NCBI GenBank assembly: GCA_024281995.1
Contig: JAMWZW010000001.1
Location: 434,001-498,000 of the forward strand
DNA length: 64,000 nucleotides
Source: Nitrosomonas sp.
GTDB lineage: Bacteria > Pseudomonadota > Gammaproteobacteria > Burkholderiales > Nitrosomonadaceae
Reading direction: 5' to 3'
In this document: one piece after another, positions 44,097 through 53,642 of the stretch
How the letters are laid out: every line of letters begins with the position of its first letter
Numbering within the stretch: position 1 is the first letter of the stretch
Translations under genes and position numbers: made by a program
Notes under the pieces: model-generated
Database searches by the model: none
Told to the model about the DNA's origin: nothing
Seen by the model: only the letters and a program-made list of their open reading frames with translations

Positions 44097-45092
44097 ATGG
44101 TTTTGGATTTTCCTATATTAATGGTAGCAGCGCCATCGTTATCATTTGTCATCGCTTTTTTTTCAATTCTATGGTTGATAAAGCGCAATCCTAATTGGGC
44201 GCTGGATCATCCCAATTCACGCTCTCTTCACACAATACCTATTCCTCGTATTGGTGGCTTAGGTTTGTTGTTGGGCGTCATAGTTGTATGGCTATTGTTC
44301 TCCGTAGCAGCATTACCGATTTCGGTCTGGATAGGTATCAGTTTGTTGATTGCAGTTTCACTTGCTGATGATATTTGGCATATACCTGTCAGCTATCGAT
44401 TATTGATACAAAGTGTCGCCGCAATCGGGTTTTCGATCGCCCAGTTGCTTGATAGTCATGGTTGGGCGATTACATTATGCGCCATAGTTTTGATTATTTG
44501 GATGTCCAATCTGTATAACTTTATGGATGGTTCGGACGGTCTTGCAGGAGGCATGGCGGCTATTGGTTTCGGGTATTACGGATTATTTGCATATTTGACG
44601 GATCATTATGATTTTGCGATCGTCAATTTCACAATAGCAAGCGCGGCAATGGCTTTTCTGGTACATAATTTTTATCCGGCGCGTATTTTTCTCGGAGATG
44701 CCGGCTCAATCTCATTGGGATTCCTGGCTGCAGTACTCGGAATACTTGGGGAGTTGAGCGACATATGGTCTGTGTGGGTGCCTGTGCTGATATTTTCACC
44801 TTTTATTGCAGATTCAACAGTGACACTCATTAAACGTCTGCTTCGTGGTGAAAAAGTTTGGCAAGCACATCGTGAGCATTATTATCAGCGTATTATCCAA
44901 CGAGGTTTTGGGCATCGAAACATGGCCTTATTTGCTTATGTATTGATGCTGGTAGCGGGTGGAAGTGCAATATGGGTAGGTTTGCAAGATTTGACCATAC
45001 AATATTGGGCAGTTGTCATTTGGGCGAGTATTTATTTGATATTAATGTTTATTTCTGACTGGAATCAGAAATATTATCCCGATCAAGGATAA
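44097..45092 (+). CDS. WecA/MraY-like glycosyl-1-phosphate transferase
   Basis: 332 residues from the ATG at 44097 (AGG 5 bp upstream; a GTG at 44079 is in frame). About ten TM segments with the catalytic cytoplasmic loops: HTIPIPRIGG, SLADDIWHIPVSYRL (Asp pair), NLYNFMDGSDGLAGG and FLGDAGSISLGFL, followed by AHREHYYQRIIQRGFGH. It transfers sugar-1-phosphate to undecaprenyl phosphate, starting a surface polysaccharide or O-antigen. Directly coupled to the CapD-like gene 2 bp downstream. Confidence 0.9.
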   Translation: MVLDFPILMVAAPSLSFVIAFFSILWLIKRNPNWALDHPNSRSLHTIPIPRIGGLGLLLGVIVVWLLFSVAALPISVWIGISLLIAVSLADDIWHIPVSYRLLIQSVAAIGFSIAQLLDSHGWAITLCAIVLIIWMSNLYNFMDGSDGLAGGMAAIGFGYYGLFAYLTDHYDFAIVNFTIASAAMAFLVHNFYPARIFLGDAGSISLGFLAAVLGILGELSDIWSVWVPVLIFSPFIADSTVTLIKRLLRGEKVWQAHREHYYQRIIQRGFGHRNMALFAYVLMLVAGGSAIWVGLQDLTIQYWAVVIWASIYLILMFISDWNQKYYPDQG

Positions 45093-45094
45093 AC

Positions 45095-46951
45095 ATGTTT
45101 GTAAGCAGACTTGGAATTCGTACTTTTATCGCCTTTACTCATGATTTTTTTGCAGTTGCTATTGCATGGTGGCTTGCTTATTTATTTCGCTTTAATTTTG
45201 AAATTCCTTCTGCGGCGCAGGAGTTACTGTCAATAATTTTACCCTGGATAGTACTTATCCAAACCAGCTTCTTTTTATGGTTTGGGCTTTATAGAGGCGT
45301 GTGGCGCTATGCCAGTTTACCCGATTTAAAAAGAATTTTTGTGGCTGTGCTAATCGGGACAATCACTGTGTTGCTAGCATTGTGGTCCCTGAGTTTCCTG
45401 GCCAATATTCCGGGTTCGGTTATTTTGTTGGCTCCCTTGTTATTATTGTTAATAATGGGTGGTAGTCGGCTGGTTTATCGCGCCTGGAAGGAGCGTCGTC
45501 TGTATAGCCTGGAGAGCTATGAGGCGAAACTGGTATTAATTATCGGTGCGGGCAGGACTGCGGTTAATTTGGTTAAGGATTTAGCTAGAAGTCGCGATTG
45601 GCATGTGGTTGGGATGCTAGATGATGATCGCAGAAAACTGGGCACTCGCTTACAAGGTGTGCGTGTGCTGGGTGTGATCAATGAATTGCCGCATTGGGTG
45701 CAAAAACTCAATGTCGGACACGTTATTATCGCTATACCATCTGTTCCTCATCGTATCCACAGGCAAACTCTGGAAATGTGTTCGGAAATGGGCATTAAAG
45801 CCATGACGGTACCGTCTTACTCAGACTTGATTAGCGGCAAAACTACGGTATCAAAGATTCGTGAAATAGAGTTAGATGATTTGCTCGGTAGAGCACCTGT
45901 TGTTCTCGATAATGATGGCCTTCATAGTTTGCTGACAGGAAAAATTATTCTCGTGACTGGAGCTGGCGGTTCAATTGGCTCGGAATTATGTCGGCAGCTC
46001 ATTACTTTCAATCCTGAACGCATTGTTTTTTTGGAACTCAATGAGCTTGCATTGTATAACATCCAAGAAGAGCTCGCATTGCGTCATCCTGAGATTAGCA
46101 TGTCTTTTGTTATTGGCGATATCAAGGATCATGCGCGAATGACACAGATATTTACGCAATTTCACCCATCTGTCGTTTTCCATGCAGCGGCGTACAAGCA
46201 TGTGCCGCTCATGGAGCATGAAAATGCATGCCAAGCTTTACTCAATAATGTTTTAGGCACTTATGTCTTAGCACAGGTTGCGATAAATTTTCAGGTGAAA
46301 AAATTTGTTTTAGTGTCAACAGATAAGGCAGTTAATCCAGTGAGTGTTATGGGTGCGAGCAAACGTTTAGCAGAAATGGTGTGCCAAGCTTTACAACAAA
46401 CGCATCCGACCTGTTTTGTGATGGTGCGTTTTGGAAATGTGCTGGGAAGCACAGGTAGCGTTATTCCAAAATTTCGCGAACAAATTGCAAAAGGTGGGCC
46501 CATTACAATTACACACCCTGAGATCACGCGGTATTTCATGTCAATTCCTGAAGCAGCACAGCTGGTTTTACAGGCCGGATTGATGGGAGGTACTAAAGGC
46601 GGTGGCGAAATATTCGTACTGGATATGGGTGACGCGGTCAGAATTGTTGATCTGGCCAATGATTTGATACATTTGTCCGGCCTAAGTGAAGGGGATATTC
46701 GTATTGTTTTTAGTGGATTGCGCCCTGGAGAAAAATTGCATGAAGAATTGTTATCAGCCACTGAAAATACTCTCCCTACACCACATGAAAAATTACGCAT
46801 TGCACAAGCTCGTGAAGTAGATGAGCACTGGTTATTCGAATTAATGATGTGGTTGGATAAAGTTACGGTTCTGGATGATCAAGAGGTTCGTGTTCAGCTT
46901 AAGAAATGGGTGCCCGAATATTCCAATGGTGATCATAAGGAATCAGAATAA
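45095..46951 (+). CDS. CapD/WbpM-type nucleotide-sugar 4,6-dehydratase
   Basis: 618 residues. Four N-terminal TM segments (about 10-130), a CoA-binding-like domain with VLIIGAGRTAVNLVKDL (about 145-260) and an SDR domain from about 285: LVTGAGGSIGSELCRQL, GDIKDHARM, and VSTDKAVNPVSVMGASKR, where Met replaces the usual Tyr before xxxK, as is normal in WbpM/FlaA1 enzymes. Converts UDP-GlcNAc to the 4-keto-6-deoxy sugar for polysaccharide synthesis. GAAGGATAA overlap region gives ribosome site AGGA; inner membrane. Confidence 0.92.
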   Translation: MFVSRLGIRTFIAFTHDFFAVAIAWWLAYLFRFNFEIPSAAQELLSIILPWIVLIQTSFFLWFGLYRGVWRYASLPDLKRIFVAVLIGTITVLLALWSLSFLANIPGSVILLAPLLLLLIMGGSRLVYRAWKERRLYSLESYEAKLVLIIGAGRTAVNLVKDLARSRDWHVVGMLDDDRRKLGTRLQGVRVLGVINELPHWVQKLNVGHVIIAIPSVPHRIHRQTLEMCSEMGIKAMTVPSYSDLISGKTTVSKIREIELDDLLGRAPVVLDNDGLHSLLTGKIILVTGAGGSIGSELCRQLITFNPERIVFLELNELALYNIQEELALRHPEISMSFVIGDIKDHARMTQIFTQFHPSVVFHAAAYKHVPLMEHENACQALLNNVLGTYVLAQVAINFQVKKFVLVSTDKAVNPVSVMGASKRLAEMVCQALQQTHPTCFVMVRFGNVLGSTGSVIPKFREQIAKGGPITITHPEITRYFMSIPEAAQLVLQAGLMGGTKGGGEIFVLDMGDAVRIVDLANDLIHLSGLSEGDIRIVFSGLRPGEKLHEELLSATENTLPTPHEKLRIAQAREVDEHWLFELMMWLDKVTVLDDQEVRVQLKKWVPEYSNGDHKESE

Positions 46952-46959
46952 AAATTTGA

Positions 46960-48711
46960 TCAATCTTGGGGCAGTGAGTAAGTGTTGTGTACAGGGTGTT
47001 GTGCAAGATGTTGAATATTTTTTAAATTATTTGTGATACATCCATTTTCTAGCCTAATGATACGATCAATTTTCATTAGTTGTGGAATATGTTGTGCAAA
47101 AATGAGCGTGGTGCGGTTTTTTATCAAATCTTCTAGAATGGGGAATAGGCTGCTTGAATCGGGGTCGTCTGTTATCTCATCCAGTATCAATATCGGTGGT
47201 TTTCTAAGTAATGCGCGTGCAATGGATATTTGTTGACACTGTTTTTTTGTGATGATTACATTTTTTTCGTCAATTTTTGTTTGTAATCCTTCCGGCATTT
47301 CTCGAATAAATTCAGCTGCGTGGGAAGTTTGTGCCGCTGTCGTTATTCTTGCTTCATTGGCACATCGCATTGCACCATAGGCAATATTGCCAGCAACGTT
47401 TTCATCCAATAACACACTATCTTTTGTAATAATTGCGATATTAGCATGCAAGTTATTTAACGCAATGTCGGTTAGTGCGTGATCATCCAATAAAATTCTT
47501 CCACGGATTGGGTGCTGTAAGCGAAGTAACAAGTCGATCAGTGCATTCTTCTCGGCCGCAATATATCCTGTGAATACAATTGCTTCACCAGGTTTAATGA
47601 TGAAATCAATATGATCTAATACAGGTTTTGTGAGTGAGTGAGCACAAAAACGAACGTTTTCAAATACTATTTTTCCACAAACATATTCAATGTATTGCGT
47701 GCCTGTGTCTTGTTCCGAAGCTTGATTAAGAAATGAGAGCACCGTTTGTACGCTGGCCAGTTCATGTTGCATCTGTTGAGGGAGATGTGTGATGCGCTGA
47801 ATCGGCTGAATCAGCAGTAATACTGCGGTAATCAGCGCGCCCACTGTATCCACACCAACTGCGTTATTCAACGTTTGTTGTGCAATAAAATAAAATGCTG
47901 CAACTAGAATTATTGCAGTAGCTGCTTCACCCAGTGGAATAATTGTGGCTTTAATTAATGATTGTTTTCTTTCAGTGTGATAAATGCCTTCAGCAATTTT
48001 ACTCAAGCGCAGATTTTCCAGGTTTTGTCCGCCGTTTACTCTAATTTCCCTATAATTTCTTAGGGTTTGTAGTAAATGCGTAGCCAATTTAGCCGTTGCA
48101 GGCCAATTTTTTTGGTCTGATTTATTGGTGTGATCTTGTGTCATTTGATTAATCATGATGACCAAAGGTGATAGGAACAACAGCAGAAAAGTGAATTCTT
48201 GATTGAGATATAAGATGCTAGTCATCAAGCCGATGATGATCAAACCTTCCTGAGCGAAAGTGGTGATTATTTTAATCAAGTTTTGAGAGGCTTGGTTTGT
48301 TTGTGCGATCAATTTATCGATATCGTATTTAGTGAGCTGAGAATAATAGTTCACTGGTAGCGATAGTAGTTTATCAAAAATTTTCTTACGTAAATCATCC
48401 CCCAACAGACTACTTATTTTATTAAGTAAATGAATACTGGCATAGCTTGCTATGCCGCGTACGATGAATAGCATGACGATAGCCAACGAGGTAATCTGGA
48501 TGTGCGATACATCCTTTTGTAGAAAGGTACTCTCAAGAAAAAACTTTACAAGTATTGGTAAAGAAGCGACAGCAATTGCTACCACTAACATGGAAACAAA
48601 CGCTAGCATCAATGATTTCCTATGCAGTGCGAACTTTTTAAAAAGGTGAAGATAGGGTTGTAAATACGTCATGATAGTTAATTTTACATGAACATTCTGC
48701 TGTTCTTGCAT
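46960..48711 (-). CDS. MsbA-like ABC transporter protein with degenerate ATPase motifs
   Basis: 583 residues, a half-transporter: six-TM domain (about 30-310) then a nucleotide-binding domain (340-560) that aligns with E. coli MsbA throughout. The catalytic motifs are lost: Walker A reads GYIAAEKNA (382-390; Gly and Ser/Thr gone around Lys388), the Q-loop Gln is Lys430 (ITKDSVLL), the signature LSGGQ is ITKKQ (487-491) and the switch His aligns with Gln540 (FAQHIP). Only Walker B (ILILDE, 507-512) is kept. ATP hydrolysis is therefore unlikely. The frame is open, so it is not simple decay. It lies opposite the polysaccharide genes. The start is unsure (ATG 48711 or 48672). Confidence 0.85.
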   Translation of the reverse strand: MQEQQNVHVKLTIMTYLQPYLHLFKKFALHRKSLMLAFVSMLVVAIAVASLPILVKFFLESTFLQKDVSHIQITSLAIVMLFIVRGIASYASIHLLNKISSLLGDDLRKKIFDKLLSLPVNYYSQLTKYDIDKLIAQTNQASQNLIKIITTFAQEGLIIIGLMTSILYLNQEFTFLLLFLSPLVIMINQMTQDHTNKSDQKNWPATAKLATHLLQTLRNYREIRVNGGQNLENLRLSKIAEGIYHTERKQSLIKATIIPLGEAATAIILVAAFYFIAQQTLNNAVGVDTVGALITAVLLLIQPIQRITHLPQQMQHELASVQTVLSFLNQASEQDTGTQYIEYVCGKIVFENVRFCAHSLTKPVLDHIDFIIKPGEAIVFTGYIAAEKNALIDLLLRLQHPIRGRILLDDHALTDIALNNLHANIAIITKDSVLLDENVAGNIAYGAMRCANEARITTAAQTSHAAEFIREMPEGLQTKIDEKNVIITKKQCQQISIARALLRKPPILILDEITDDPDSSSLFPILEDLIKNRTTLIFAQHIPQLMKIDRIIRLENGCITNNLKNIQHLAQHPVHNTYSLPQD

Positions 48712-48739
48712 CGTACAATTATCTGGAAGGTAAAGCGGA

Positions 48740-48745
48740 TATAAT
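48740..48745 (+). promoter_or_regulatory. Possible -10 element for rfbA
   Basis: A perfect TATAAT lies 80 bp upstream of the rfbA ATG in the divergent region. No good -35 at the right distance, so support is weak. Confidence 0.3.
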
Positions 48746-48824
48746 ACAATCCCGAATCTTTGTAATGAATTGAACGGGTAGAAGTGATTTATTCGCGCAC
48801 CTGTAAATATCCGGAATCTTATTT

Positions 48825-49757
48825 ATGTCAACATCAGATATTTCATATATACCAACAAATTATAAAAAACTTAAGATTCCAAAACGGAAAGGTATCGTAC
48901 TTGCAGGCGGTTCGGGCACACGGCTTTATCCGGTCACGCAGGCAGTATCCAAACAATTACTGCCAGTATTTGATAAGCCCATGATTTATTATCCGTTGAG
49001 CACGTTAATGCTGGCGGGGATTCAAGATATTCTGATTATTTCGACACCGCGTGACGTTGGAAATTATCGCGAGTTGTTACGTGATGGCAGCCAATGGGGA
49101 CTCGCCATATCTTACGCTGAGCAGCCATCACCGGATGGCCTTGCGCAAGCATTTATCATTGGCGAATCGTTTATCGGCAACAATTGTTCGGCACTGGTTT
49201 TAGGAGACAATATTTTTTATGGCCACGATTTTCATCATTTACTGACGAATGCGATGCAACGTGAACAAGGGGCCAGTGTATTTGCCTATCATGTTCACGA
49301 TCCGGAACGCTACGGTGTGGTTGAATTTGATTCTCATGGCAACGTGATTAATTTGGAGGAAAAACCCAAGAAACCGAAGTCGCATTATGCAGTGACAGGT
49401 TTATATTTTTATGATCAGCAAGTCGTCGATTTTGCTAAAAATCTTAAACCCTCGATACGCAATGAATTGGAAATAACGGATCTTAACCGCATGTATCTAG
49501 ACCGTTCAGCACTCAGTGTTGAGATTATGGGGCGTGGTTATGCATGGCTTGATACAGGCACGCATGAATCGTTGCTGGATGCCAGTCAATTTGTTGCTAC
49601 CATCGAGCATCGGCAAGGATTGAAGATTGCCTGCCCGGAAGAAATTGCCTTCAAGCAAGGTTGGATCGATGAAGCGCAATTGAAGAAGCTTGCGATACCC
49701 CTGGCAAAGAATGGCTATGGCCAATACTTGTTGCAAGTGTTAAAACGGGAATTTTGA
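48825..49757 (+). CDS. rfbA: Glucose-1-phosphate thymidylyltransferase
   Basis: 310 residues. After a 22-residue non-homologous N-terminus, [20 protein letters not shown] is the nucleotide-binding loop, followed by [29 protein letters not shown] and [19 protein letters not shown]. Makes dTDP-glucose, the first step of dTDP-L-rhamnose. Its own extra N-terminus is longer than usual; the real start might be a little downstream, but no better ATG with a ribosome site exists. Followed by rfbC; rfbB and rfbD are not in the window. Confidence 0.94.
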   Translation: MSTSDISYIPTNYKKLKIPKRKGIVLAGGSGTRLYPVTQAVSKQLLPVFDKPMIYYPLSTLMLAGIQDILIISTPRDVGNYRELLRDGSQWGLAISYAEQPSPDGLAQAFIIGESFIGNNCSALVLGDNIFYGHDFHHLLTNAMQREQGASVFAYHVHDPERYGVVEFDSHGNVINLEEKPKKPKSHYAVTGLYFYDQQVVDFAKNLKPSIRNELEITDLNRMYLDRSALSVEIMGRGYAWLDTGTHESLLDASQFVATIEHRQGLKIACPEEIAFKQGWIDEAQLKKLAIPLAKNGYGQYLLQVLKREF

Positions 49758-49783
49758 TTGCGATTTCAATTATTGGATTTATT

Positions 49784-50332
49784 ATGAAATTTACCTCTCT
49801 CGCAATTTCAGAAGTGGTGTTACTGGAACCGCATGTTTTTAAGGATGATCGCGGTTACTTTTTTGAAAGTTTTAATCTACGGGAATTTGAATCAGCAGTG
49901 GGAAAGAAGATAAGCTTTGTACAAAGCAATCATTCATTCTCAGTCCGCTATGTATTGCGTGGCTTGCACTATCAAATCAAGCAAGCGCAAGGGAAATTAG
50001 TCCGTGTAGTAACAGGTGAGGTTTTTGATGTTGCCGTGGATCTGCGCCGTTCTTCAGCAACCTTTGGGCAATGGGTTGGCGTGATTCTCAGTGCGGAAAA
50101 TAAAAAGCAGTTATGGATTCCACCCGGCTTTGCGCATGGATTTGTCGTACTTTCCGAGTCTGCCGATTTTTTATATAACACAACCGATTACTGGGCACCC
50201 GAATATGAACGTTGTGTTGTGTGGAATGATGTTAATTTGGCGATAGATTGGCCGCTTTCAGGCAATCAACCAGTGCTTTCTGAAAAGGATGCTCGTGGCG
50301 CACTATTTAGTCTTGCGGAAGTTTATGATTAA
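49784..50332 (+). CDS. rfbC: dTDP-4-dehydrorhamnose 3,5-epimerase
   Basis: 182 residues from the ATG at 49784 (a frame from 49754 overlaps rfbA and lacks a site). Typical cupin epimerase: VFKDDRGYFFESFN, NHSFSVRYVLRGLHYQ with catalytic His, GEVFDVAVDLRRSSATFGQW, and IPPGFAHGFVVLSE with the second His. Third step of dTDP-rhamnose synthesis. 26 bp after rfbA; radA follows 9 bp later, so an operon with radA is likely. Confidence 0.94.
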   Translation: MKFTSLAISEVVLLEPHVFKDDRGYFFESFNLREFESAVGKKISFVQSNHSFSVRYVLRGLHYQIKQAQGKLVRVVTGEVFDVAVDLRRSSATFGQWVGVILSAENKKQLWIPPGFAHGFVVLSESADFLYNTTDYWAPEYERCVVWNDVNLAIDWPLSGNQPVLSEKDARGALFSLAEVYD

Positions 50333-50341
50333 CCGACTTTA

Positions 50342-51691
50342 ATGGCCAAACAGAAATCTATTTATTCATGTACTGAGTGTGGGGGGCAAACCTTGAAATG
50401 GCAAGGACAATGTCCACATTGTCAGGCATGGAATGCTCTGGTGGAAACTATTGCAGAGAAATCGGTAGTGCGTTTTAGTCCTGTATCAGAGACAGGTCAA
50501 GTACAGAATTTAAGCGCCATTGAGGCTCATGAAGAACCACGCTATCCTACCGGTGTGGAAGAGCTTGACCGGGTTCTAGGTGGCGGTATGGTACATGGCG
50601 GTGTGGTTCTGCTGGGGGGGGATCCTGGTATCGGAAAATCAACTTTGCTATTGCAAGCCCTTTCATACATGTCCGAGCATCGTTCAGTATTGTATGTAAG
50701 CGGTGAAGAGTCGGCGCAGCAAGTAGCGTTACGCGCTAAACGTTTGATGCTCGATGTCAAGGCTGTGGATTTGCTGGCGGAAATTCAGTTAGAAAAAATC
50801 CATACCGTACTTTCTGAGCGTAAACCAACAGTTGCTGTTATTGATTCAATTCAGACAGTGTATTCGGAAGCTTTGCAGTCTGCGCCTGGCTCTGTCGCTC
50901 AAGTGCGCGAGTGTGCCGCACAATTAACGCGTTTGGCTAAGTCGAGTGGTATTTGCATTATTCTGGTTGGCCATGTCACCAAAGAAGGTGCGTTAGCTGG
51001 TCCGCGTGTGCTGGAGCATATGGTGGATACGGTATTGTATTTCGAAGGCGATATGCATTCGAGTTTTCGTATGATTCGCGCATTCAAGAATCGCTTTGGT
51101 GCAGTGAATGAACTGGGTGTTTTCGCGATGGGTGAAAAAGGCTTGCGTGAAGTGAAAAACCCATCGGCGCTGTTTCTTTCGCATCACGATGCGCAAGTTC
51201 CCGGGTCGTGTATCATGGTCACGCAGGAGGGTACTCGTCCACTGTTAGTAGAAATACAAGCTTTGGTTGACGAAGCACGTACACCCAATCCTCGACGATT
51301 GTGTGTCGGACTGGAGCAAAACAGATTGGCGATGTTATTGGCAGTGCTGCATCGCCATGCGGGTATTCCTTGTTATGATCAAGATGTTTTTGTTAATGCC
51401 GTGGGAGGAGTGAAAATCACCGAACCAGGTGCAGATCTTGCGGTTATGCTGGCTGTGGTTTCTTCTTTAAAGAATAAGCCATTGGCGGAAAAAACGATTG
51501 TGATCGGCGAGATAGGTCTGGCGGGAGAAATACGTCCCGTGCAACGCGGACAGGAACGGCTTAAGGAGGCCGCTAAGCTTGGTTTTAAACAGGCGATCAT
51601 TCCATTGGCCAATAAACCTAAGCAAACAATTCCCGGCATTAATATCATCGCGGTGGGGCGGATTGGAGAAGCGGTTGCGCAGATGTATTAG
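50342..51691 (+). CDS. radA: DNA repair protein RadA
   Basis: 449 residues. Zinc finger CTEC (10-13) and CPHC (24-27), Walker A GGDPGIGKSTLLLQA, the RadA KNRFG motif (AFKNRFGAVNELGVF) and a C-terminal Lon-like domain (VNAVGGVKITEPGADLAVML, GEIGLAGEIRPV). It promotes branch migration in recombination and repair. Start ATG immediately after rfbC. Full length. Confidence 0.96.
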   Translation: MAKQKSIYSCTECGGQTLKWQGQCPHCQAWNALVETIAEKSVVRFSPVSETGQVQNLSAIEAHEEPRYPTGVEELDRVLGGGMVHGGVVLLGGDPGIGKSTLLLQALSYMSEHRSVLYVSGEESAQQVALRAKRLMLDVKAVDLLAEIQLEKIHTVLSERKPTVAVIDSIQTVYSEALQSAPGSVAQVRECAAQLTRLAKSSGICIILVGHVTKEGALAGPRVLEHMVDTVLYFEGDMHSSFRMIRAFKNRFGAVNELGVFAMGEKGLREVKNPSALFLSHHDAQVPGSCIMVTQEGTRPLLVEIQALVDEARTPNPRRLCVGLEQNRLAMLLAVLHRHAGIPCYDQDVFVNAVGGVKITEPGADLAVMLAVVSSLKNKPLAEKTIVIGEIGLAGEIRPVQRGQERLKEAAKLGFKQAIIPLANKPKQTIPGINIIAVGRIGEAVAQMY

Positions 51692-51724
51692 GAATTTTAG
51701 TACCCTACCGCTGGCTTGCTGAAC

Positions 51725-52501
51725 ATGCAGTGGCAGCTTTTGATATTGTGCGGATTATCAATTGGGGTTGTAATAGCTGCTTTGTTACTACCTCCCATTT
51801 CTCAACCCGCTGCTTATCATAACTTTGCCGACCAACGAAATTTCTTTGGTGTTCCTAATTTCAGTAATGTTGTTTCTAATTTGGCTTTTCTGCTAAGCGG
51901 TGGTATGGGGTTGGTATATCTTTTTCATGTTTGTCAAACGCCTGCACAGAAAGCATTTCATAACAGAGTGGAGTGCTTGCCTTATGGCGTTTTATTTTTA
52001 AGCGTCATGGTAGCAGCATTGGGTTCGATGGCATATCACTGGATACCGGATAATGCCACTTTGTTGTGGGATCGGCTACCGATCGCGGTGGCAATAACAG
52101 CCTTACTTGCTGCTACACTCGGTGAGCGCGTCAATCCGATGGTGGGATTATGGTCACTACCCATTCTCACTGGATTGGGAATTTCGAGTGTATTGTATTG
52201 GTATTTGACCGAACAGCAAGGTGCGGGAAACCTGAATTTTTATATCGTGGTACAGTTCTATTCGATCGTGCTTATCGTCTTGCTGAGTTTGTCCAATCCA
52301 TCACGTTATACCCATGCAAAACATATCTATCAAGTAATCGCTCTATATGCTGTGGCCAAATTGGCAGAATTGTCGGATATGCAAATTTATAATCTGACAA
52401 ATCAATTTATTAGTGGTCATACTTTAAAACACCTAGTCGCAGCACTTGCTGTTTATTGGATTGTGCGGATGTTGCAGAAACGCGTTTTTTTATCAGAATA
52501 A
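51725..52501 (+). CDS. Ceramidase/CREST-family integral membrane hydrolase
   Basis: 258 residues from the ATG at 51725 (the frame from TTG 51716 has no site). Seven hydrophobic segments. CREST pattern: FADQRNFFGVPNFSNVVSN, AYHWIPDNATLLWDRLPI (Ser/His/Asp zinc-type motif) and GHTLKHLVAALAVYWIV near the end. The family uses a zinc site in the membrane to cleave amide or lipid bonds. Substrate unknown in bacteria. Probably in the radA transcription unit (33 bp gap). Confidence 0.75.
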   Translation: MQWQLLILCGLSIGVVIAALLLPPISQPAAYHNFADQRNFFGVPNFSNVVSNLAFLLSGGMGLVYLFHVCQTPAQKAFHNRVECLPYGVLFLSVMVAALGSMAYHWIPDNATLLWDRLPIAVAITALLAATLGERVNPMVGLWSLPILTGLGISSVLYWYLTEQQGAGNLNFYIVVQFYSIVLIVLLSLSNPSRYTHAKHIYQVIALYAVAKLAELSDMQIYNLTNQFISGHTLKHLVAALAVYWIVRMLQKRVFLSE

Positions 52502-52618
52502 TGATAGTTTGTTCGTTTTTGTAAGAAGAGACTGTGGAGATGCCTATTCTCAATCTGGAAAATGATTGTGAGAAAGCCTATACTCAATACAGTATATGTA
52601 ATTAACACAGGTGTGTGA

Positions 52619-53539
52619 ATGATCAAGCGAGTACTTATACCATTGGATGGTTCTGAACTGGCGGAACGGGTTATTCCTCATCTTTTGCGTTTTATTGTGC
52701 CGCAGCGAACTGAATTTTTACTCATGACAGCGTTGTCGCCATCTATTCTTCCTTTTCATGAAAATGTAGCCAGCGAACGAGTGCATACGGTATCGCAGCA
52801 GCTTAATCAGCTTGGTTTTAAAGTAGAAAGCAAGCTTTTATCAGGTAAACCTGCTGATAGCATCTTGCGTTTAGCTGAACTAGCCTATGTCGATTTGATT
52901 GCCATGTCTACGCACGGTAGAACGGGTTTAGGATTGGCTCTATTGGGTAGTGTGGCGGATGAGGTACTGCATAATGCACACCCATCGATATTTCTGGTAC
53001 CTGCTCGCGTGGTATTGCGATCTGATGCTTTACTGCGCACCATTCTTCTACCGCTTGACGGTACACCTGTGGCCGAAGCAGCCCTACCAGTTGCACAGCA
53101 GTTTGCGCAAGAAACTGGTGCAATTATTCACCTGCTTCGTGTTGTCGAGCTACACGATACGAAACATGTATCGACCATAGATTCAACATTCGCCTCTACT
53201 TGTGATGATTGTGCAGAACAGCCTGTCATGCGGCAGGCAGCCTGTTATTTGGAACGGATACATTCACGGTTGCAACTCGCAGGCATTGCGTCTCGTTATC
53301 AGGTTGTGGTTGGAGATGATCCGGCGGATACCATTGTTCGTATCGCTTGTGCGGATAATGTTGATGTGATTGTCATGAGTACTCACGGCCGGTCAGGTGT
53401 GGAGCGCATGGTTTACGGCAGCGTTGTCAGTCAAGTTATCAGTAATACTTTATGCCCATTATTGTTGGTACGTGGGAAAGTGCGAGCCGAAGCTTATGAA
53501 TATAATGGTAATGCGGTGCCTGCAAATTTTCTGGGTTAG
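52619..53539 (+). CDS. Tandem universal stress protein (UspA-type)
   Basis: 306 residues with two USP domains, about 1-130 and 138-290. Each opens with RVLIPLDGSELAERV / TILLPLDGTPVAEAAL and ends with the ATP-binding G-x2-G-x9-G-S pattern: MSTHGRTGLGLALLGSVADE and MSTHGRSGVERMVYGSVVSQ. ATP binding is therefore expected in both halves. Cytoplasmic stress protein of unknown partner. Confidence 0.92.
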   Translation: MIKRVLIPLDGSELAERVIPHLLRFIVPQRTEFLLMTALSPSILPFHENVASERVHTVSQQLNQLGFKVESKLLSGKPADSILRLAELAYVDLIAMSTHGRTGLGLALLGSVADEVLHNAHPSIFLVPARVVLRSDALLRTILLPLDGTPVAEAALPVAQQFAQETGAIIHLLRVVELHDTKHVSTIDSTFASTCDDCAEQPVMRQAACYLERIHSRLQLAGIASRYQVVVGDDPADTIVRIACADNVDVIVMSTHGRSGVERMVYGSVVSQVISNTLCPLLLVRGKVRAEAYEYNGNAVPANFLG

Positions 53540-53642
53540 CAGGATAAAAGGAAATTGCTGTATGTGAATCTATGATCATTTTATTATTATCCAATGAATG
53601 ATTCCGAGGGTAATGAAAATTGTTCATAAAAAGGAAGAGGGT

